Shown here: positions 33,138 through 45,611 of the stretch, one piece after another
Numbering within the stretch: position 1 is the first letter of the stretch
How the letters are laid out: the number at the start of each line of letters is the position of its first letter
Assembly: GCA_930367205.1 (NCBI GenBank)
Contig: OV884012.1
Coordinates: 32,150,796 to 32,214,795 of the forward strand
Source of the DNA: Acanthosoma haemorrhoidale
Lineage: Eukaryota > Arthropoda > Insecta > Hemiptera > Acanthosomatidae
Reading direction: 5' to 3'
Length of the DNA: 64,000 nt
Notes under the pieces: model-generated
The model's input: the letters and a program-made list of their open reading frames with translations, nothing else
Databases searched by the model: none
Told to the model about the DNA's origin: nothing
Program-made: the position numbers and the translations under genes

Positions 33138-36100
33138 CATTTTTTTAAATCAAAAACGTTTTCAAGCTACAAATAAGTAATTTCTGACTCGAGAACCATA
33201 CAAGTCCACACCTACTCCTACATACTGTTACTACATACAGACGCTGTAATGAGGATTGGAACTGGTAAAAAAACAGTCACCTAATTTCCAATTAAGATTA
33301 GGACTGAAAGCAATAGACTGATTCAGGTGATATCAGCATAGTTTGGGTTGGGGGTGGACTCGTATGCAAATTTACACCTTTATATCCAAATTTAATCAGA
33401 GTTTCCTAGTAAATTTTAACTTTCAGACTTTGATTGAAATCATCAGATTAAATTTTAACGTCAGATTTGCACTATAAATATTATAAATTTTGCTTATGGT
33501 AATTATTATATGAGAAGCTGTGCAAAAAGTTAGGTATACGGTAGGCACAAATATTTAACGAATGATTTCCAACAAATTTGGAACACATACTGTTCAGTTC
33601 CTTGCAAAAAACAATACTGTTGAATAGCCTCATGAATTAAGTTCAGAACTATGGGAATATATTAATTCCTCCCTCCTGTCAACTTTTATTTTTTGTCATA
33701 TTTCACATTTACGTAATGTCAATTGCAGGGAATCGACTCCTACATCACTGCTTTACAAAGTAAATGTTGACATCCAAGTAAAAAGCAATCATGGAAGTTC
33801 AAGTTGTTTAATGAAAATTGGTGCAACAACACAAATTTATTAAGGCTCTGGGAATTTCGGGAAATGTGTATTGTAAAACTATGTGAATACTATTGTGTAC
33901 ATGCTAGTTGAGGAGTACTGATGCAGTATTAAATTAAACGAAGCAACAATAAAGAGTTAAAAAATGTGAATTCATTCTCTCACATTGTGGGACGCTATAG
34001 CTTAATCTTCTACCTGTGGTAATCATTGGGTAGAAGGGTATTTAGGAAGCAAGCAGGATTAAGCATTAATGTAGGAATCGTAGGTCTGAACCCTAATCTA
34101 AAATAAACTCCAATATCAAACTCGTACTGACAGAACACAACGGGTTGCTTTGGTGACTTTATGACCTCCAATATATAAACTCTACCTTGTATAGCCAATA
34201 TGCACATACCTTCATCATAATGAAAATATATTTTATGGTCCTCCCTAAAAGTCTAAGGGTAACGAGGTGAATGCACAGGGCTTAGGCCCGCTTATACAGG
34301 AGATTCCAACAGAAAAGTCATTCCCTTAAAATCTCCCTAATTTTAATAAATAAATTTAGCATGACCCTGAAGATATCATTACAATATATATATACTGTGG
34401 CATAAACAACTATTAACTGCGAAATGTCATGATATCACCGGCGAAATATTTATTTAGTATTGTACTAAATTAAAATACCGTGACATAAAAATACAACGCT
34501 ATTTTTATTACGCACCATTAGTAGAGCAGAGCGTTTCCCCTATAAGTGAAGGTCGGGCATAATGCGGTGTAACGAGGACAGGGAAATGTCGTCTGTGGAG
34601 AGGCACCCACGTCCTATCGGAATCTACATAATGTCGAATGCATCAACTTCAGTCCTCCTCATCTTCCCAACCTTCTCATGGGATGGAGTTCACTTTAACA
34701 ATGTACCTTCTTCAGGAAATTGAAAATCAACTGGTAACAAGTGGGAAATGTTTTTACTTAGTTTAATTCCACATTAAACCAGGACTTTTTATAGAGGAGT
34801 GGTACACCAATGTCATGAATCGGACCTAAGTTTGTTCTACATAATACGCATTTAATTATTAGCATATATCCTGTCAAGCCTATGCTGTATTTGTGGATAT
34901 GTTTGCGAATGACTCGAATTTATACATTTTCATTAACAGGGACATATTTTCTAGACAAGTGCGTGTGGTGTGTAATTCTTGAAGAGCTTTCATGCATACT
35001 TTTGTATTAAAAAACTAAAATATTCACTTGTGTAGCAAAACCCGAAACAAAGCCCTACAATTAAAAGACACAGTGGTCCTTAATGATGTCTTTTCGTGTC
35101 TTCATTCTAGTTGAAACATTGGGCACAATGTTTACTAGACTTTTGTGTTATTTCTTTCACGACGTAATAAATAAATTCAATGTCAGTGATATCATGAGTC
35201 AGATGTTAGAACGGTTAGGGGAGTTTTTGGACCTTCTTTTACTCTTATTGTAATTACTTATTTGGATTATTGTAATTGTTTGCTTTATTTAGTAAGGCCA
35301 AAGAGTTAACTCCTAACTCAAAGCTTGTCGAATTGGATTTTAGCACAACAAGTAAAAGGTAATAGTTCTCGTTTTTTAAAAATGAAAAAAAAATATTTTG
35401 CCTAATCTAAATCTTGGGGTATTAGTTTAGGTTAAATTACTAAAAAAAAAAATATGTAACAAATGGATCATTATACTCTATTATATATAACTATACTATA
35501 TTATATTATAGAACTATTAGCCAAGATTGTAAAATACCAATGAAAATAATATAATTTTACCAAATCTCTGATCATATTAATGACAGACTTTTATACATTT
35601 ATTTTACCGTACTGTAGTATAAAGTACTACCACATAGCACAGAGCTATCGGAATAAATCACAGATCACTATCAGTATTTTCTGTCGGTTGGTCTTGCGTT
35701 TGATTGTGCATTTCGTAGGCTGTTTTTATAGTTCAATTATCCACACAGTTCATGTCTGTCTGTAATTTTATCAGAAGATACTAAATAGACATATATTGAC
35801 CAGATGATGATCAAACGAAAAGGCTTTGACCGTGGGGACATATGAATTCCCTTTGATCGCCAGCTAGTCCTTTGATCGCAAACTAGTCCTTTGATCATGA
35901 AATTATTCCGATCTTCTAACCCAGGACTAAAGCATTGGCGTAATGATAACTAGACTGATACAACACGATTAGTGTCACACTTCCGTTTTGGAAGGCAGGA
36001 ATAAGTGTTTGCATCAATATTGAATAAAAGGCGAGGTGTTATAATATATTAGCTGTGGGTAGCATTTAATAATGCATCATAAATATCTGCAGAGAAAAAC

Positions 36101-36310
36101 GTACTTTTATCCATAGAGGAAAACTAAGGAGTTTGCTTCCAACTGCCATTCAGTTATTTGACTTTTGATGTTCTTGTGGGTTTGCATAAAATCTGCTTAT
36201 GCTTGCACTTCCTTGATTCCTCTCATCGCTAGATGCATAATTTACTTCGAAAAGGATGTCGCACGACTAGCTCTCAAATTTTACATTTTACTTACACACT
36301 CCAGCAGCCA
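33138..36310. other. AT-rich sequence, no gene seen
   Basis: No supported gene. 35,849-35,900 has three tandem copies of a 'ctagtcctttgatcg'-like unit of about 16-20 bp. 35,460-35,510 is a TATA-rich tract. The right end (36,311-36,325) is the poly(T) tail of an old family C copy. Confidence 0.5.
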
Positions 36311-36325
36311 TTTTTTTTTTTTTAT

Positions 36326-36339
36326 ATATATATATAAAC
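36326..36339. repeat. Target-site duplication, left copy
   Basis: ATATATATATAAAC, matched by 36725-36738. The last five bases (TAAAC) also match the inverted end of the inserted element, so there is microhomology at this junction. Confidence 0.7.
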
Positions 36340-36724
36340 TTGGAAGGGATGAGTTCTAGAATGTAGGGTATATTAAGATCGTTATGAAGGGTTTTGTTGC
36401 AGACATAATAAGGCATAATAATAAATTCCACAGTAGCCTTTCCAACCACCCTAATCCTGTAGCACAGTCATTGCACTGTGCCACTCATCCCTATAATCCT
36501 CCTCGGAGACTGAAACGGCAGTGGCCTCGTGACCTACTATAAACGCGTGACAGTGGAAGTCCTGGCAATGGCCTGTTTCTCCAATCATGTCCTATTGTAT
36601 GAATGAGCGAGTGAATGATGTTGTAAATATGGTATGAATGAGATCATTTATCTGTATTATTATTGCCTTGTAAAAGGCAGATTGTAATTATTGCACAATA
36701 AAGATTGTTAGATTGAAAAAAAAA
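36340..36724 (+). mobile_element. Family C insertion with inverted 5' end (twin priming)
   Basis: The right part (about 36,424-36,712) is in plus orientation. It encodes the last ~40 residues of family C ORF2 ('KFHSSLSNHPNPVAQS' to 'RQWPRDLL' and stop), a shortened 3' UTR, CACAATAAAG and a poly(A). The left part (36,340-36,415) is the segment immediately upstream in the element, ORF2 'PYYV.NKTLHNDLNIPYI..' to 'IPSKF', but in the opposite orientation. Only about one codon between the two is missing, and a few filler bases lie at 36,416-36,423. The 3' UTR lacks a block of roughly 150 nt present in the copy at 59 kb. A 14-bp duplication flanks the whole. Confidence 0.9.
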
Positions 36725-36738
36725 ATATATATATAAAC
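36725..36738. repeat. Target-site duplication, right copy
   Basis: ATATATATATAAAC after the poly(A); matches 36326-36339. Confidence 0.7.
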
Positions 36739-36925
36739 AACTTTATTATGATAAAATTAAAATCTGCCTTATACTTCATAGGCAATAAGTAATTGAGATA
36801 AATGTTCTCATTCATACCATATTTACAATTCATCATTCACTCGCACATTCATACAATTTTTACAAACAGCGCAGGGGTCTCCCAAGTCCACATGGTTATT
36901 ACCTCCCTCGCATGCGAAAGATGAA
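36739..36925 (-). mobile_element. Older family C 3' fragment, split by the twin-primed insertion
   Basis: On the minus strand it matches the family C 3' UTR end: plus-strand 'ggcaataagtaattgagata', then 'ttctcattcata', then CATCATTCACTCGCACATTCATACAA, as at 59.0-59.1 kb. It is clearly diverged. Its own poly(A)/(TA)n tail is the poly(T)-(AT)n tract at 36,311-36,337, now separated from the body by the insertion at 36,340-36,724. Confidence 0.8.
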
Positions 36926-39900
36926 GCGGAATCATTTGAAAAAAACCCCCAAAACATCTATGTTACTAAAACAGGGTCACTTTTCAAACCCTGCCTATAA
37001 GACAACATTTTTTGGCCCGTAATACGTTATTGGAACTACTAAGAACATTAATTTATTCTCGAAGAAGAATTCGCTACGAAACGTAATTAATATTTTATCG
37101 AAGTTGTTTGTAAAATTATTTATTAATCCCATTCTGTTTTGTGAATTCTTATTTTACTTAAACTGAGATGAATTTTATCTAAGTTAATCCACCCTTAATA
37201 ACTATGGATAGTTAAATGGTTTGTTTTTAACTACCCTCCTCCGCTTACTCCGATTTTATAATTCGTATGAATATTCATGAGCTATTAAGTAATCCTCACC
37301 AATCTCCACATTAATGCTTCCGAACATACCGATGTTTGTCTTTAGCAGCCAACAAAGTGAGAGGTTCCAGATGAATATTTCAGGTTTCGTCACAGTAAAA
37401 AAACTACATTTTGGATAGTAACACTATTTTTAAATTATGTTACTATCCAAATAATGAATGAAAATGAATGTTACTATAGCCTAATCTCACAAGATAAAAT
37501 AATGTAAAAGCTTAGCCCCTAGACTTTCCTTTAAATAATATCACTTTCTTTTGAATGTGTTTAATTAAAACAAGTGATTCTCGAAGAGAAAAAAACGATA
37601 TATATATATTCTTAAATAAGACTTCGATCACCTTGCATAAAGTAAAATGAAGCTCTTGAATGAACCGAGTGATATAGATTGCGAGTCCGTACGGATTTAT
37701 GGGATTTTTCGTTTGAAAGAAGGTTAAATTAGTTTGCAGACTGGGGTGGGGTGAAATGGCAGGTAATCCAATAAGAGGCTGCCTGTGATTGGTTCTTTCT
37801 AAGGGAGTCCTTCAGGCCAAGAGTGATGCTTGTAGCCCTTCCGCCGGCTATTCGCTTGTCATAGCCATTTTAACAGTCTCTTCCTAACAGCCCTGTATTA
37901 CCAATGCTCTTCTCAATTTAATTTTTTTCTATTAAAACGAGAACAAGGAATTTTATATTTAAATCAGACGATGAAAACATATGTATCCATAAGAACGGGA
38001 TCTCCACCCATGTCTAGAGATTCCAGTTGATTTTCAAACTATGGCTTTACAGCGAACCTGTAGCCTGGTTAGTTTCTAATATGTTTTGCTGATCTTGCAT
38101 AACTCATAAATCAGTCATCTAAGCGACAGCCATTAATAGGAGTCTACGGTCCAGCCTAATAACTCTTGCTAGCCCTGGAATCATCTATCCATTATTTCTT
38201 ATTTTACTTTCTATACATATATTATAAAGATTTTTTTCTCATGATTTATCAATTAACATTACTGTTCATTACTGCAACCTTATAACAGAATAATCATCAT
38301 TTTTTTTTTTTTTTTCCTACATCTTTTTTCCTACTAATTTAATATTTTATTTTATTTTAACTTTAGCAAACTCTTGGCTGATGTTATTTGACCCATACTT
38401 CATATTTTCCCACCCCCTGCATATATTTTAGTTGTATTTATTTATTTTTGCTATAGAATAATGATTTTTTTCTACATCTATTTAAATTTATATATATCGT
38501 CTGTTTGTTTATTACTTGCATCAGTCAGTATGTTATTTTACTGGTTTTATAATTAATAATATTATTATATACAGCCACATTCCGAGATATGTTGGATTTT
38601 CATTCATGTTAGTGAAAAGAAAAAAAATAGATATTAACAGGGATTTGAAGTGCAAATTTTCTGATTTTGATTGGATGTAATGTCATCACGCCAGGCACGT
38701 TTAGACTTTTAAGATTTTTCATATCCCCAGCTCACATTTTTCTGATTTGGTTTTTACACTATGGCTAAGGACACGGTAAATATGGTGTACTTAATCTAGT
38801 TCAAGATGAATTAAATAGCCTTTATTTCAATATTTTACTTATTTTTCTTCGATAACAATTTTCAGAAAGCATGATAGTTTCGTCTGTTAACGATAAGAAA
38901 TAATTTAGTTCAAAAGTATCTAGTAGAGTTTTTTTTTTCATTTAATAAGATGCAACGTGCATCTCTTGCTCTTTTTGCTACGTCCTTATTTTCGTCAAAG
39001 TATTTTTTTTTAAAGTGTAATTATGAAACTTTAACTTAACTCATTCACGTGATAAAAAAAATTGTGATGCTACTAATAATTCGGCTACGAATTTTATTTT
39101 GATATTGCGTCTAATGAAATTCACATATAACTGAGTGATGGGAACATTGCTGTACATAATGAAAAAAATAATAAAAATTGATATGGTTACGTGAGGGAGA
39201 ACGGACAAAGGATATTGGCCCTGGGGCGGTCAAGGACGCACGGAGAATAACTTCACTCTGAGTCACTCGGCCGATTCTCCTGTCGTCTCACACATCTTGC
39301 CCTGTTTGAGTTCGTGCTTGCGCATCTTCTCTAATCAAAACCTGGTACTTTTTTTTGGATAAGATTTTGGTGGGTATAGAAAAATATTGGAGCTAATAGC
39401 AGACAAATTGCGAGAAAGCTAAGCTCAGAACAACTATTTTAAATTTCCATAAAGTAAAATGAACCTTTCTGAATAAAAAAAATTAAAATACCATGTTGCT
39501 GGCACCTCTTTGATTTAGGAGAATATTATACACAATAAAATGATTTACTTGATGAAAACGTCTACCGAATGTTCAATTTATTTATTAATTAATTTAATAA
39601 TAGTAGAGCGAATGTTCATGCTTTTAAAAAACTGTTTTTTTTTTAATTAATGTTTTGCTACAATAACAATAGTAGTTATTGATATATAAAAACAATCCAG
39701 CCAACTGTTGTGTATAGCCCAATTTAGTTTCATTAAACATGCCTATTTAAACATTTATAAGTAATTAAATATCAATTCCTCTGTCTTTCCATAGTAAATT
39801 TTATTCAACAAAATCTTTTTCTTCTTTTTGACGCTAGAAAAGATGAAATAGTGAATACAAGAATTCTAAGAAACCCACTGAATAATCATCAAATTAAAAA

Positions 39901-39949
39901 AAAAACCTATGCATTCTTGGAAGCAATGGGCAAAGCAGGGACTCGTATA
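36926..39949. other. AT-rich sequence, no gene seen
   Basis: Apart from a 13-bp perfect hairpin at 37,411-37,450, I see only AT-rich DNA with long T runs (38,300-38,316 and others). Confidence 0.5.
37411..37450. repeat. 13-bp perfect inverted repeat
   Basis: TTGGATAGTAACA (37411-37423) and its exact complement TGTTACTATCCAA (37438-37450), loop 14 nt. A partial third copy, ATGTTACTAT, lies about 20 bp further on. It could be a small foldback or a local inverted duplication. Confidence 0.7.
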
Positions 39950-40870
39950 ATTGACATATAAGATGAAATTATCACATTAATAGCGTGTTGATTGACAATA
40001 CTGAGCAACATACCATCAAACACTTTTGGAAGTGTGCGATACCTCATAGAGCTCACATAACCTGGAAAACTCAAGTATAAACAAAAAGAAATGGAATCAA
40101 TTGGATGACGATGAATTAAGGCACAACAAAACAAAAATAATAATGACATAGGTATCATAAAATCAGCCTTTGACAAAGTATGGCACCAAGGCCTTTTCTA
40201 CAAATTAAAAACGTTTCTTCCTGGAGGATGTTACCTCATCCACATATCATAATTAAAAGGCAGAAAGTTCCTTGTCCCCATCTGCAATGGACTTTCTCCC
40301 GCAACACCTATCGAAGGCCGGGTTCCCCTGAGGTTGCATTTCTAGTCCTTTTTTCTACTCCATACACAAGAAATCACATACCGTTACACTCCAATGGACT
40401 GACAGATTAAACATGACCCTCATTCCAAATTTAGACAACAAAACATTATCTGTATTAGAATTGACACAATTAAATGACATTTCCGCAGTTCCAACTAAAA
40501 TGAAATAAAATTATCAAATTAATGGTGTGTCGCTTAAAAATACTGAACAACACCGCATTAAACTCGTTCGAAAGTGTGCGATACCTCTAACTGCTTAAAT
40601 AATCTGGAAGACTCAGGTATAAATAAAAATGAATGAAATCTTACACTATTTGGACGGTGATGACCTAAGATGCTACATAAAAAAAATGAATGGCAACGAA
40701 CACGTGAACTGTACCGATGAGCTTCGTTTAATGCCTTGGTTATTGAGATTAGCCATGTAAATCTGTTCAACATAAAATAGTGTCAAAAATTCTTAGAACC
40801 TATTACGTCTCACACCAGACAATACTCACGGACCCAGAAAATATTGACATAAGCTACATTGCATGATTTA
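39950..40870 (+). pseudogene. Decayed Jockey-like RT, internally rearranged
   Basis: Conceptual translation from about 40,165 gives 'AFDKVWHQGLFYKLKTFLP', the RT motif A region. It closely parallels family C 'AFDRVWHAGLLYKLKRYLP'. Next comes a motif-B-like 'GFP*GCISSPFFYS' near 40,320, with TGA in place of the GVPQG glutamine. A thumb-like 'FESVRYL' (family C: SETVRYLG) lies at 40,565. 'KILRTYYVSHQTILTD' at about 40,780 parallels 'KVLRTIVNAPYYVSNKTLHND'. The FADD box is not recognisable. A second copy of the thumb segment (about 39,955-40,140, with 'FGSVRYL') precedes motif A, so about 190 bp has been duplicated or moved upstream. Confidence 0.7.
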
Positions 40871-43329
40871 ATTAATTCTAGTGAATTAAGAATAATAGAA
40901 CTGTTACATGAATGTCAACCATTTGGCCTGCGTATTGACTACAAGCAGTGAGTGTATAAGTCACTCTGGTTTATAAACATTTCCTTGAATAGTCTTAACT
41001 ATAACTTCTGTGCCTTGTTATTTCATTTGAAACGTTGCTGGCCATGATCCAAAAGAAACTATAGTTGGCTAAATTATTGCTCATTGTTGAAACTTCCTTC
41101 TTCAGTAATGTGTTGAATATATTCGTGAATAAAAGTCACAGTAGAATGGAATTTTTTAAATCAGGACAAGAGTTCTCAGAAAAAATACATTTACATTTTA
41201 GAAACTGGCCCAGGTATAATTAGTTAGGTTTTTCGACAGAGCGAATGACCAGCTTGTATTATCACTTGTGTATGCTACGGGGTATAGACAGTGAAAAACA
41301 TAAAACTAGAAGAAAATCTCAAGGCTGGAGAGTAATATGACACTAGAGCGTTTAAGCGTATTCTGAAAATAACAATTTCACATTGGTGATTTTAGTAATG
41401 GTATAGATACCACTACTGTTCAACATTATCAGTCAAAGAATAAATACAAATCTTCTTGGGGAGGTCGCAGATTTGAGTCTCGATTATGTCTGCAAATTTT
41501 TCTAAGGTTGATAATTATTTATAATAATATTTTAATGTTTACTAGATAAATTTGTGTGGTTCTGGTTTGAAATGACATTATATTCATAAATGGACTGTTA
41601 AAAATACAAAATAAAATAGACTTTTTATAATATAATTTATTTGTTTTTTATTTATTAATTACTTTAATTTGGCTTGCAACATATTCAGGTTGGAGAAAGC
41701 ATATTATCCTATTAAGATTTATCCAGTCCCTATTGATTGTTTTAAAGCTGGATCTGTAACCTTCATATCACGTCAGGACATTGGTTATGTTTTAATGTCA
41801 CCTGGGAAAACTCAAATAACGAGCTATTGGCCGAATAGGAATAAAAATGACAAAGGAAATCAGGGGAAAGATAATTTAGATTAAAGGCTTGCTCTTATGG
41901 AAAGAGTGGTTATAGGAAGATTGTGAACGGAAGTATGGAGTGAAGCTATGGCAGTTAGTTTTGTCTGAAGTTTATACTTGAAATAAGACAAGAAGGAACT
42001 GCTCTACAAGGGCCCCACGAAAAGAGGAACATTCCTCAATAAAAATAAATAAATCACTTTAAAATATCCTGTTATCACATTGGAAAGTGAAAAAGTCTGT
42101 ACAAAGTAGTTTGCGATTGAAATTGGAGCTTTTCTACAAGTTCCATGAATATGAGATTCTCTCTTATAACATCGAAACTAAATTTATAGCCAAACTATAA
42201 ATACAGACTCAAGTAGACAAAGAAGCTTGAGAAGACCTTCAAGCCGATCATGCAATCTTGGTGATTGCTGCTTGTGTCCCCGATATCACATAATTCTACT
42301 TCTTCTTTAAGCTGATGTAACTTTGCATAGCTATGAGTGAAATTGGATGTAATTTTTTTTTTCATTTTCATTATATAGATTATAAAATTGTTTTTTTTGT
42401 AAGATTTGCAGCTTTAAATTACAATGATGAAAATAGAAATTTGTTATAACTTTTAGAGAATATTACTCTTTCTGAACATGCGCTAACAACTTAAGGGAAT
42501 ACAAGTTTGGAATGATAAAAACAATCATTAAAATGATGAATTTTCTGCATTTCAATATTTTTTGAGTGGTCATCCTGACTCTGTTAGAGGAAACGGAGGG
42601 GCAAATGTAAAATATTTTTCGGCTTAGTTTACCTAAAAAAAATATAATTTCAATCCGTCACAGACAATTCCTTAACATATATTTTACTTATGCTTTCACT
42701 ATATCACTCATTTAAGACAAATTTAGCCTTATCAGTTATCATTATCTGAAACGGATGGTAATTAATGTCTTTTAAGTTATTTTTTAGTATAATCTAAATA
42801 CTTTTTTAAATACGCTTTTGAATTCAGACAATCATTTATTGGGCTTTCAATATACTAAATAGACACAGTGATAAAGTTTTACTGTTTTTCAAAATACATA
42901 CGATTTCAATGAGTTAAAAATGTTATATTTTTATAACACTCTTTGAAAGTTAATGTCAAGGAACACCAGTGTGAATCCAATTTCAGCTTATAATGTTATG
43001 TCCTAGAGAATCAAAAAAAAATCTAGTGATCCATCTAATTTTTACTCTACTTTCAAAAGAAATTCAGATTCAGCGGTCAAGGGCTTTCGACTGTCAAGCA
43101 GTCACCCTCAGTGCTTTCAGTCAATTCAAATAAATAAAATGGAATAATCACAAAAGGGTTGCTAATTTTACTTACTTCGGCGATTTATTTATTATCACAT
43201 GGTATAATGCATATGTATTACTTTGACTTGAATGGTAGGTTAACAAAATCAAAACTAGCCCGTGGAAATTCATAACTCTACAAAAAATTTTAATTGTTGA
43301 AAGAGTTTTGAGTACGTTGTGTGTTGTCC
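40871..43329. other. AT-rich sequence, no gene seen
   Basis: No coding or repeat feature that I can support. A frame at 41669-41884 has mildly coding-like composition but no recognised motif. Confidence 0.45.
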
Positions 43330-43560
43330 TTACACGGGTAGGTGGGCTTTGTCCAGCCGTATCCCCCAGGGAGATACTATTGGCGGCTGAATATGTTTTG
43401 AGCGAGCTGAGGAAGGCCAGGTTCTGTCTATTGTCGAAAGCAGAAACGGTGTCAAGGAGACACTGATGGCTATTGTGGAAGGAGGCTGTTTTGTCGGCAA
43501 AAGGCCGGGCCTCAGGTAACCGGCGCAGGAACCCACTTTAATCCGGGCTTAGTCGTCTTG
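43330..43560. other. GC-rich island, unclassified
   Basis: About 230 bp with markedly higher GC than its flanks, starting 'cacgggtaggtgggctttgt'. Both strands have short open frames (for example minus 43330-43536), and I recognise no family. It could be a fragment of a mobile element or a degenerate exon. Confidence 0.35.
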
Positions 43561-43929
43561 GCTAATTAGTTATCCACTTGGGGCTCAGCTATGTCTCAAC
43601 CAGTCATCTCAACTACTATTCATTATTTAGATGTTATTTCCAGCTAATGTCAACTATAGTTTTAATATATTACACAGGCAAATAGGTGTTTTGGTACTGG
43701 AGTATTTAGGAGCTGATTTCATATGAATTTGATGCCTTGAATCCAAATATGGGATTAGTTTTTGCCTTGGAGCTCAAATTTCTAGGATATAAAATCTTAG
43801 TGAATAAACGTTACACTATTTCAAGTTAAATCCATTGATCGATTAAAAATAAATTAAACATGGAATTTTTATTGTTATTTTATCCAAATATTATTGCATA
43901 CAAAGATAGACAGAATGTCATCGAAGAAA
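43561..43929. other. AT-rich sequence, no gene seen
   Basis: Nothing supported. Confidence 0.5.
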
Positions 43930-44640
43930 CCAACTAATCACTGAACACTTCGGAAGTTTTTTTCACCTGACATTCTTGAATGAATTTTGGAACAGCCTCT
44001 TTTTAAACTCCAGCAGTAAATGCCATCATGTGAATATCTCATCTTCCTTGGTAGCGGGCCTCCGTAGTTTTAATTTCCTGGTGAAATCATTCATGTTGTT
44101 CCTCACTGGTTTAGGAGTCACCAGGAATTTTCAGGAAAACAGTCTGTGTAAATAGTGCACCTTAATACTCATGTTACACCAAAGGGATTTGAAACTGTTA
44201 AGCAACAAATGAACCAGGCTTTTCGCTCATTCATGATCGTTAATGAGTTGTCATATTTATGGGGCATCAAACTTTCCTGCATTTTTTTTACCGTACTCAA
44301 TTAAGGTATTCCCCCCCCCCCCATATATGCAATGCATGACCCGTACTTATCAAGAGCGTTTTCCCACTGCGTCATAAGCCCAGCCTTATACGGAGTGAAG
44401 GAAACATGATTTTCTTTCGTTCAAATACGGGGTCGTTAAAGACATTCTTTTCCCTAAAGTCCATGTTATGTCTCTTAGGCCATTCACTTCCAATCCAGTG
44501 ATGTATTTTGTCTCTGTTATCCCAGAGGCACAAGAATCAAAGGTATTTGGGGTGGCCACTTTGTTGTCAAAGGAGAAAGTTCACCATTTTCAAGTCTCAT
44601 TGGTGCTGATGATACTTTATCTTCTTTAAGACCATAGCTA
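43930..44640 (-). pseudogene. Second decayed copy of the uncharacterised multicopy arthropod protein
   Basis: The minus-strand translation reads, with stops, 'KMVNFLL', 'QQSGHPKYL', 'FLCLWDNRDKIHHWIGSEW', 'KRHNMDFREKNVFNDPVFE', then 'IMFPSL.IRLGL'. After a 12-C run on the plus strand (44,311-44,322) come 'NMSIKVHYLH' and finally 'YCWSLKRGCSKIHSRMSGEK'. The order matches the fossil at 18.81-19.69 kb through the middle part, and this copy adds the C-terminal third. Both copies carry HWI/HYW-type and PP/PSL-x-I-x-LG motifs. Stops (for example in place of G and C residues in 'LLGQQ' and 'CFLC') make it non-functional. It lies inverted, about 25 kb from the other copy. Confidence 0.75.
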
Positions 44641-45288
44641 TGGTGTTATATTTTTATTTTATTTGAGTGAGAAAATGGTATTGAACTATATTTATCCCAT
44701 TGTGTACGACACATTTCAAACCTCTCTTTGAGATGTCAATAAATAGGTGCCGATCATCTGGAAAATTGCCAGGAAGCCCCATTTTTCCAGGAGTACACTA
44801 ATTTTTCCTTTAGGCCTGTGCTATGAATTCTAGCTATATGTAGCTTGTTATTAAGTTCTTTCAAGAATTCGTTTAGAAAAATAAAGTTTTATGCATTACA
44901 CATTGAAAGGCTTCTTCTTTCCGGTGGTGAATACGAATTGTATGGTAGTTATGTTCGATAGCTGAGGAATAATTTTGCAATATAAAATTAAATAGTGCAG
45001 AAATAAAAATGTTACACATACCTCGTGCTCTACTTGACTTATATTATAGGTTTATAATGTGAAGAAATCACTCTTAAATAGACACTAAAGTCTGAATTTT
45101 TCTGACAACATTGTGTTGTTTTCATTTTATTATTTAGGTACTTTGTAATTTATTAAATACTTTAATTGTTTCATGTGCTCGACTTCATTTTTTCATTTAT
45201 TTCGATTCGACGAACTTCCACGGATAATACTTTACAGGAAATTATGTTTTGAGCTGAAGTTGCAAAGATGACAATTTTTGCTGGGACA
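44641..45288. other. AT-rich sequence, no gene seen
   Basis: Flank between the fossil gene copy and the family A element. The N-terminal third of the fossil family is not recognisable here. Confidence 0.45.
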
Positions 45289-45294
45289 ATTTAT

Positions 45295-45297
<3 letters not shown>

Positions 45298-45360
<63 letters not shown>
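45298..45360 (-). repeat. 63-nt poly(T), tail of family A element
   Basis: Uninterrupted T run on the plus strand, i.e. the element's poly(A). It causes a spurious frame of polyphenylalanine at 45268-45486. Confidence 0.95.
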
Positions 45361-45611
45361 CTCATAGCCCCTTTAAATTTACAGATAATTATATATAATT
45401 ATAGATCCTCAGGCGAATCTATTTACAAATTATTTTGTATCTCCTGTAGCATCACTACATTATATACAGGTTTTGTTATTTTATAGAAATTATATAATGT
45501 ATAAACAAGTATAATGACATAAATTATACGTGACTTGACGAAACTGACTAATAAGGTGATGGGGCTCACCTTTTTGATCAACCTTAAAACTAACTTACAT
45601 ACTAATTCTTA

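Noticed and set aside
45268..45486. Frame encoding a long polyphenylalanine
   Set aside because: It is only the 63-nt poly(T) tail of the minus-strand family A element read on the plus strand.
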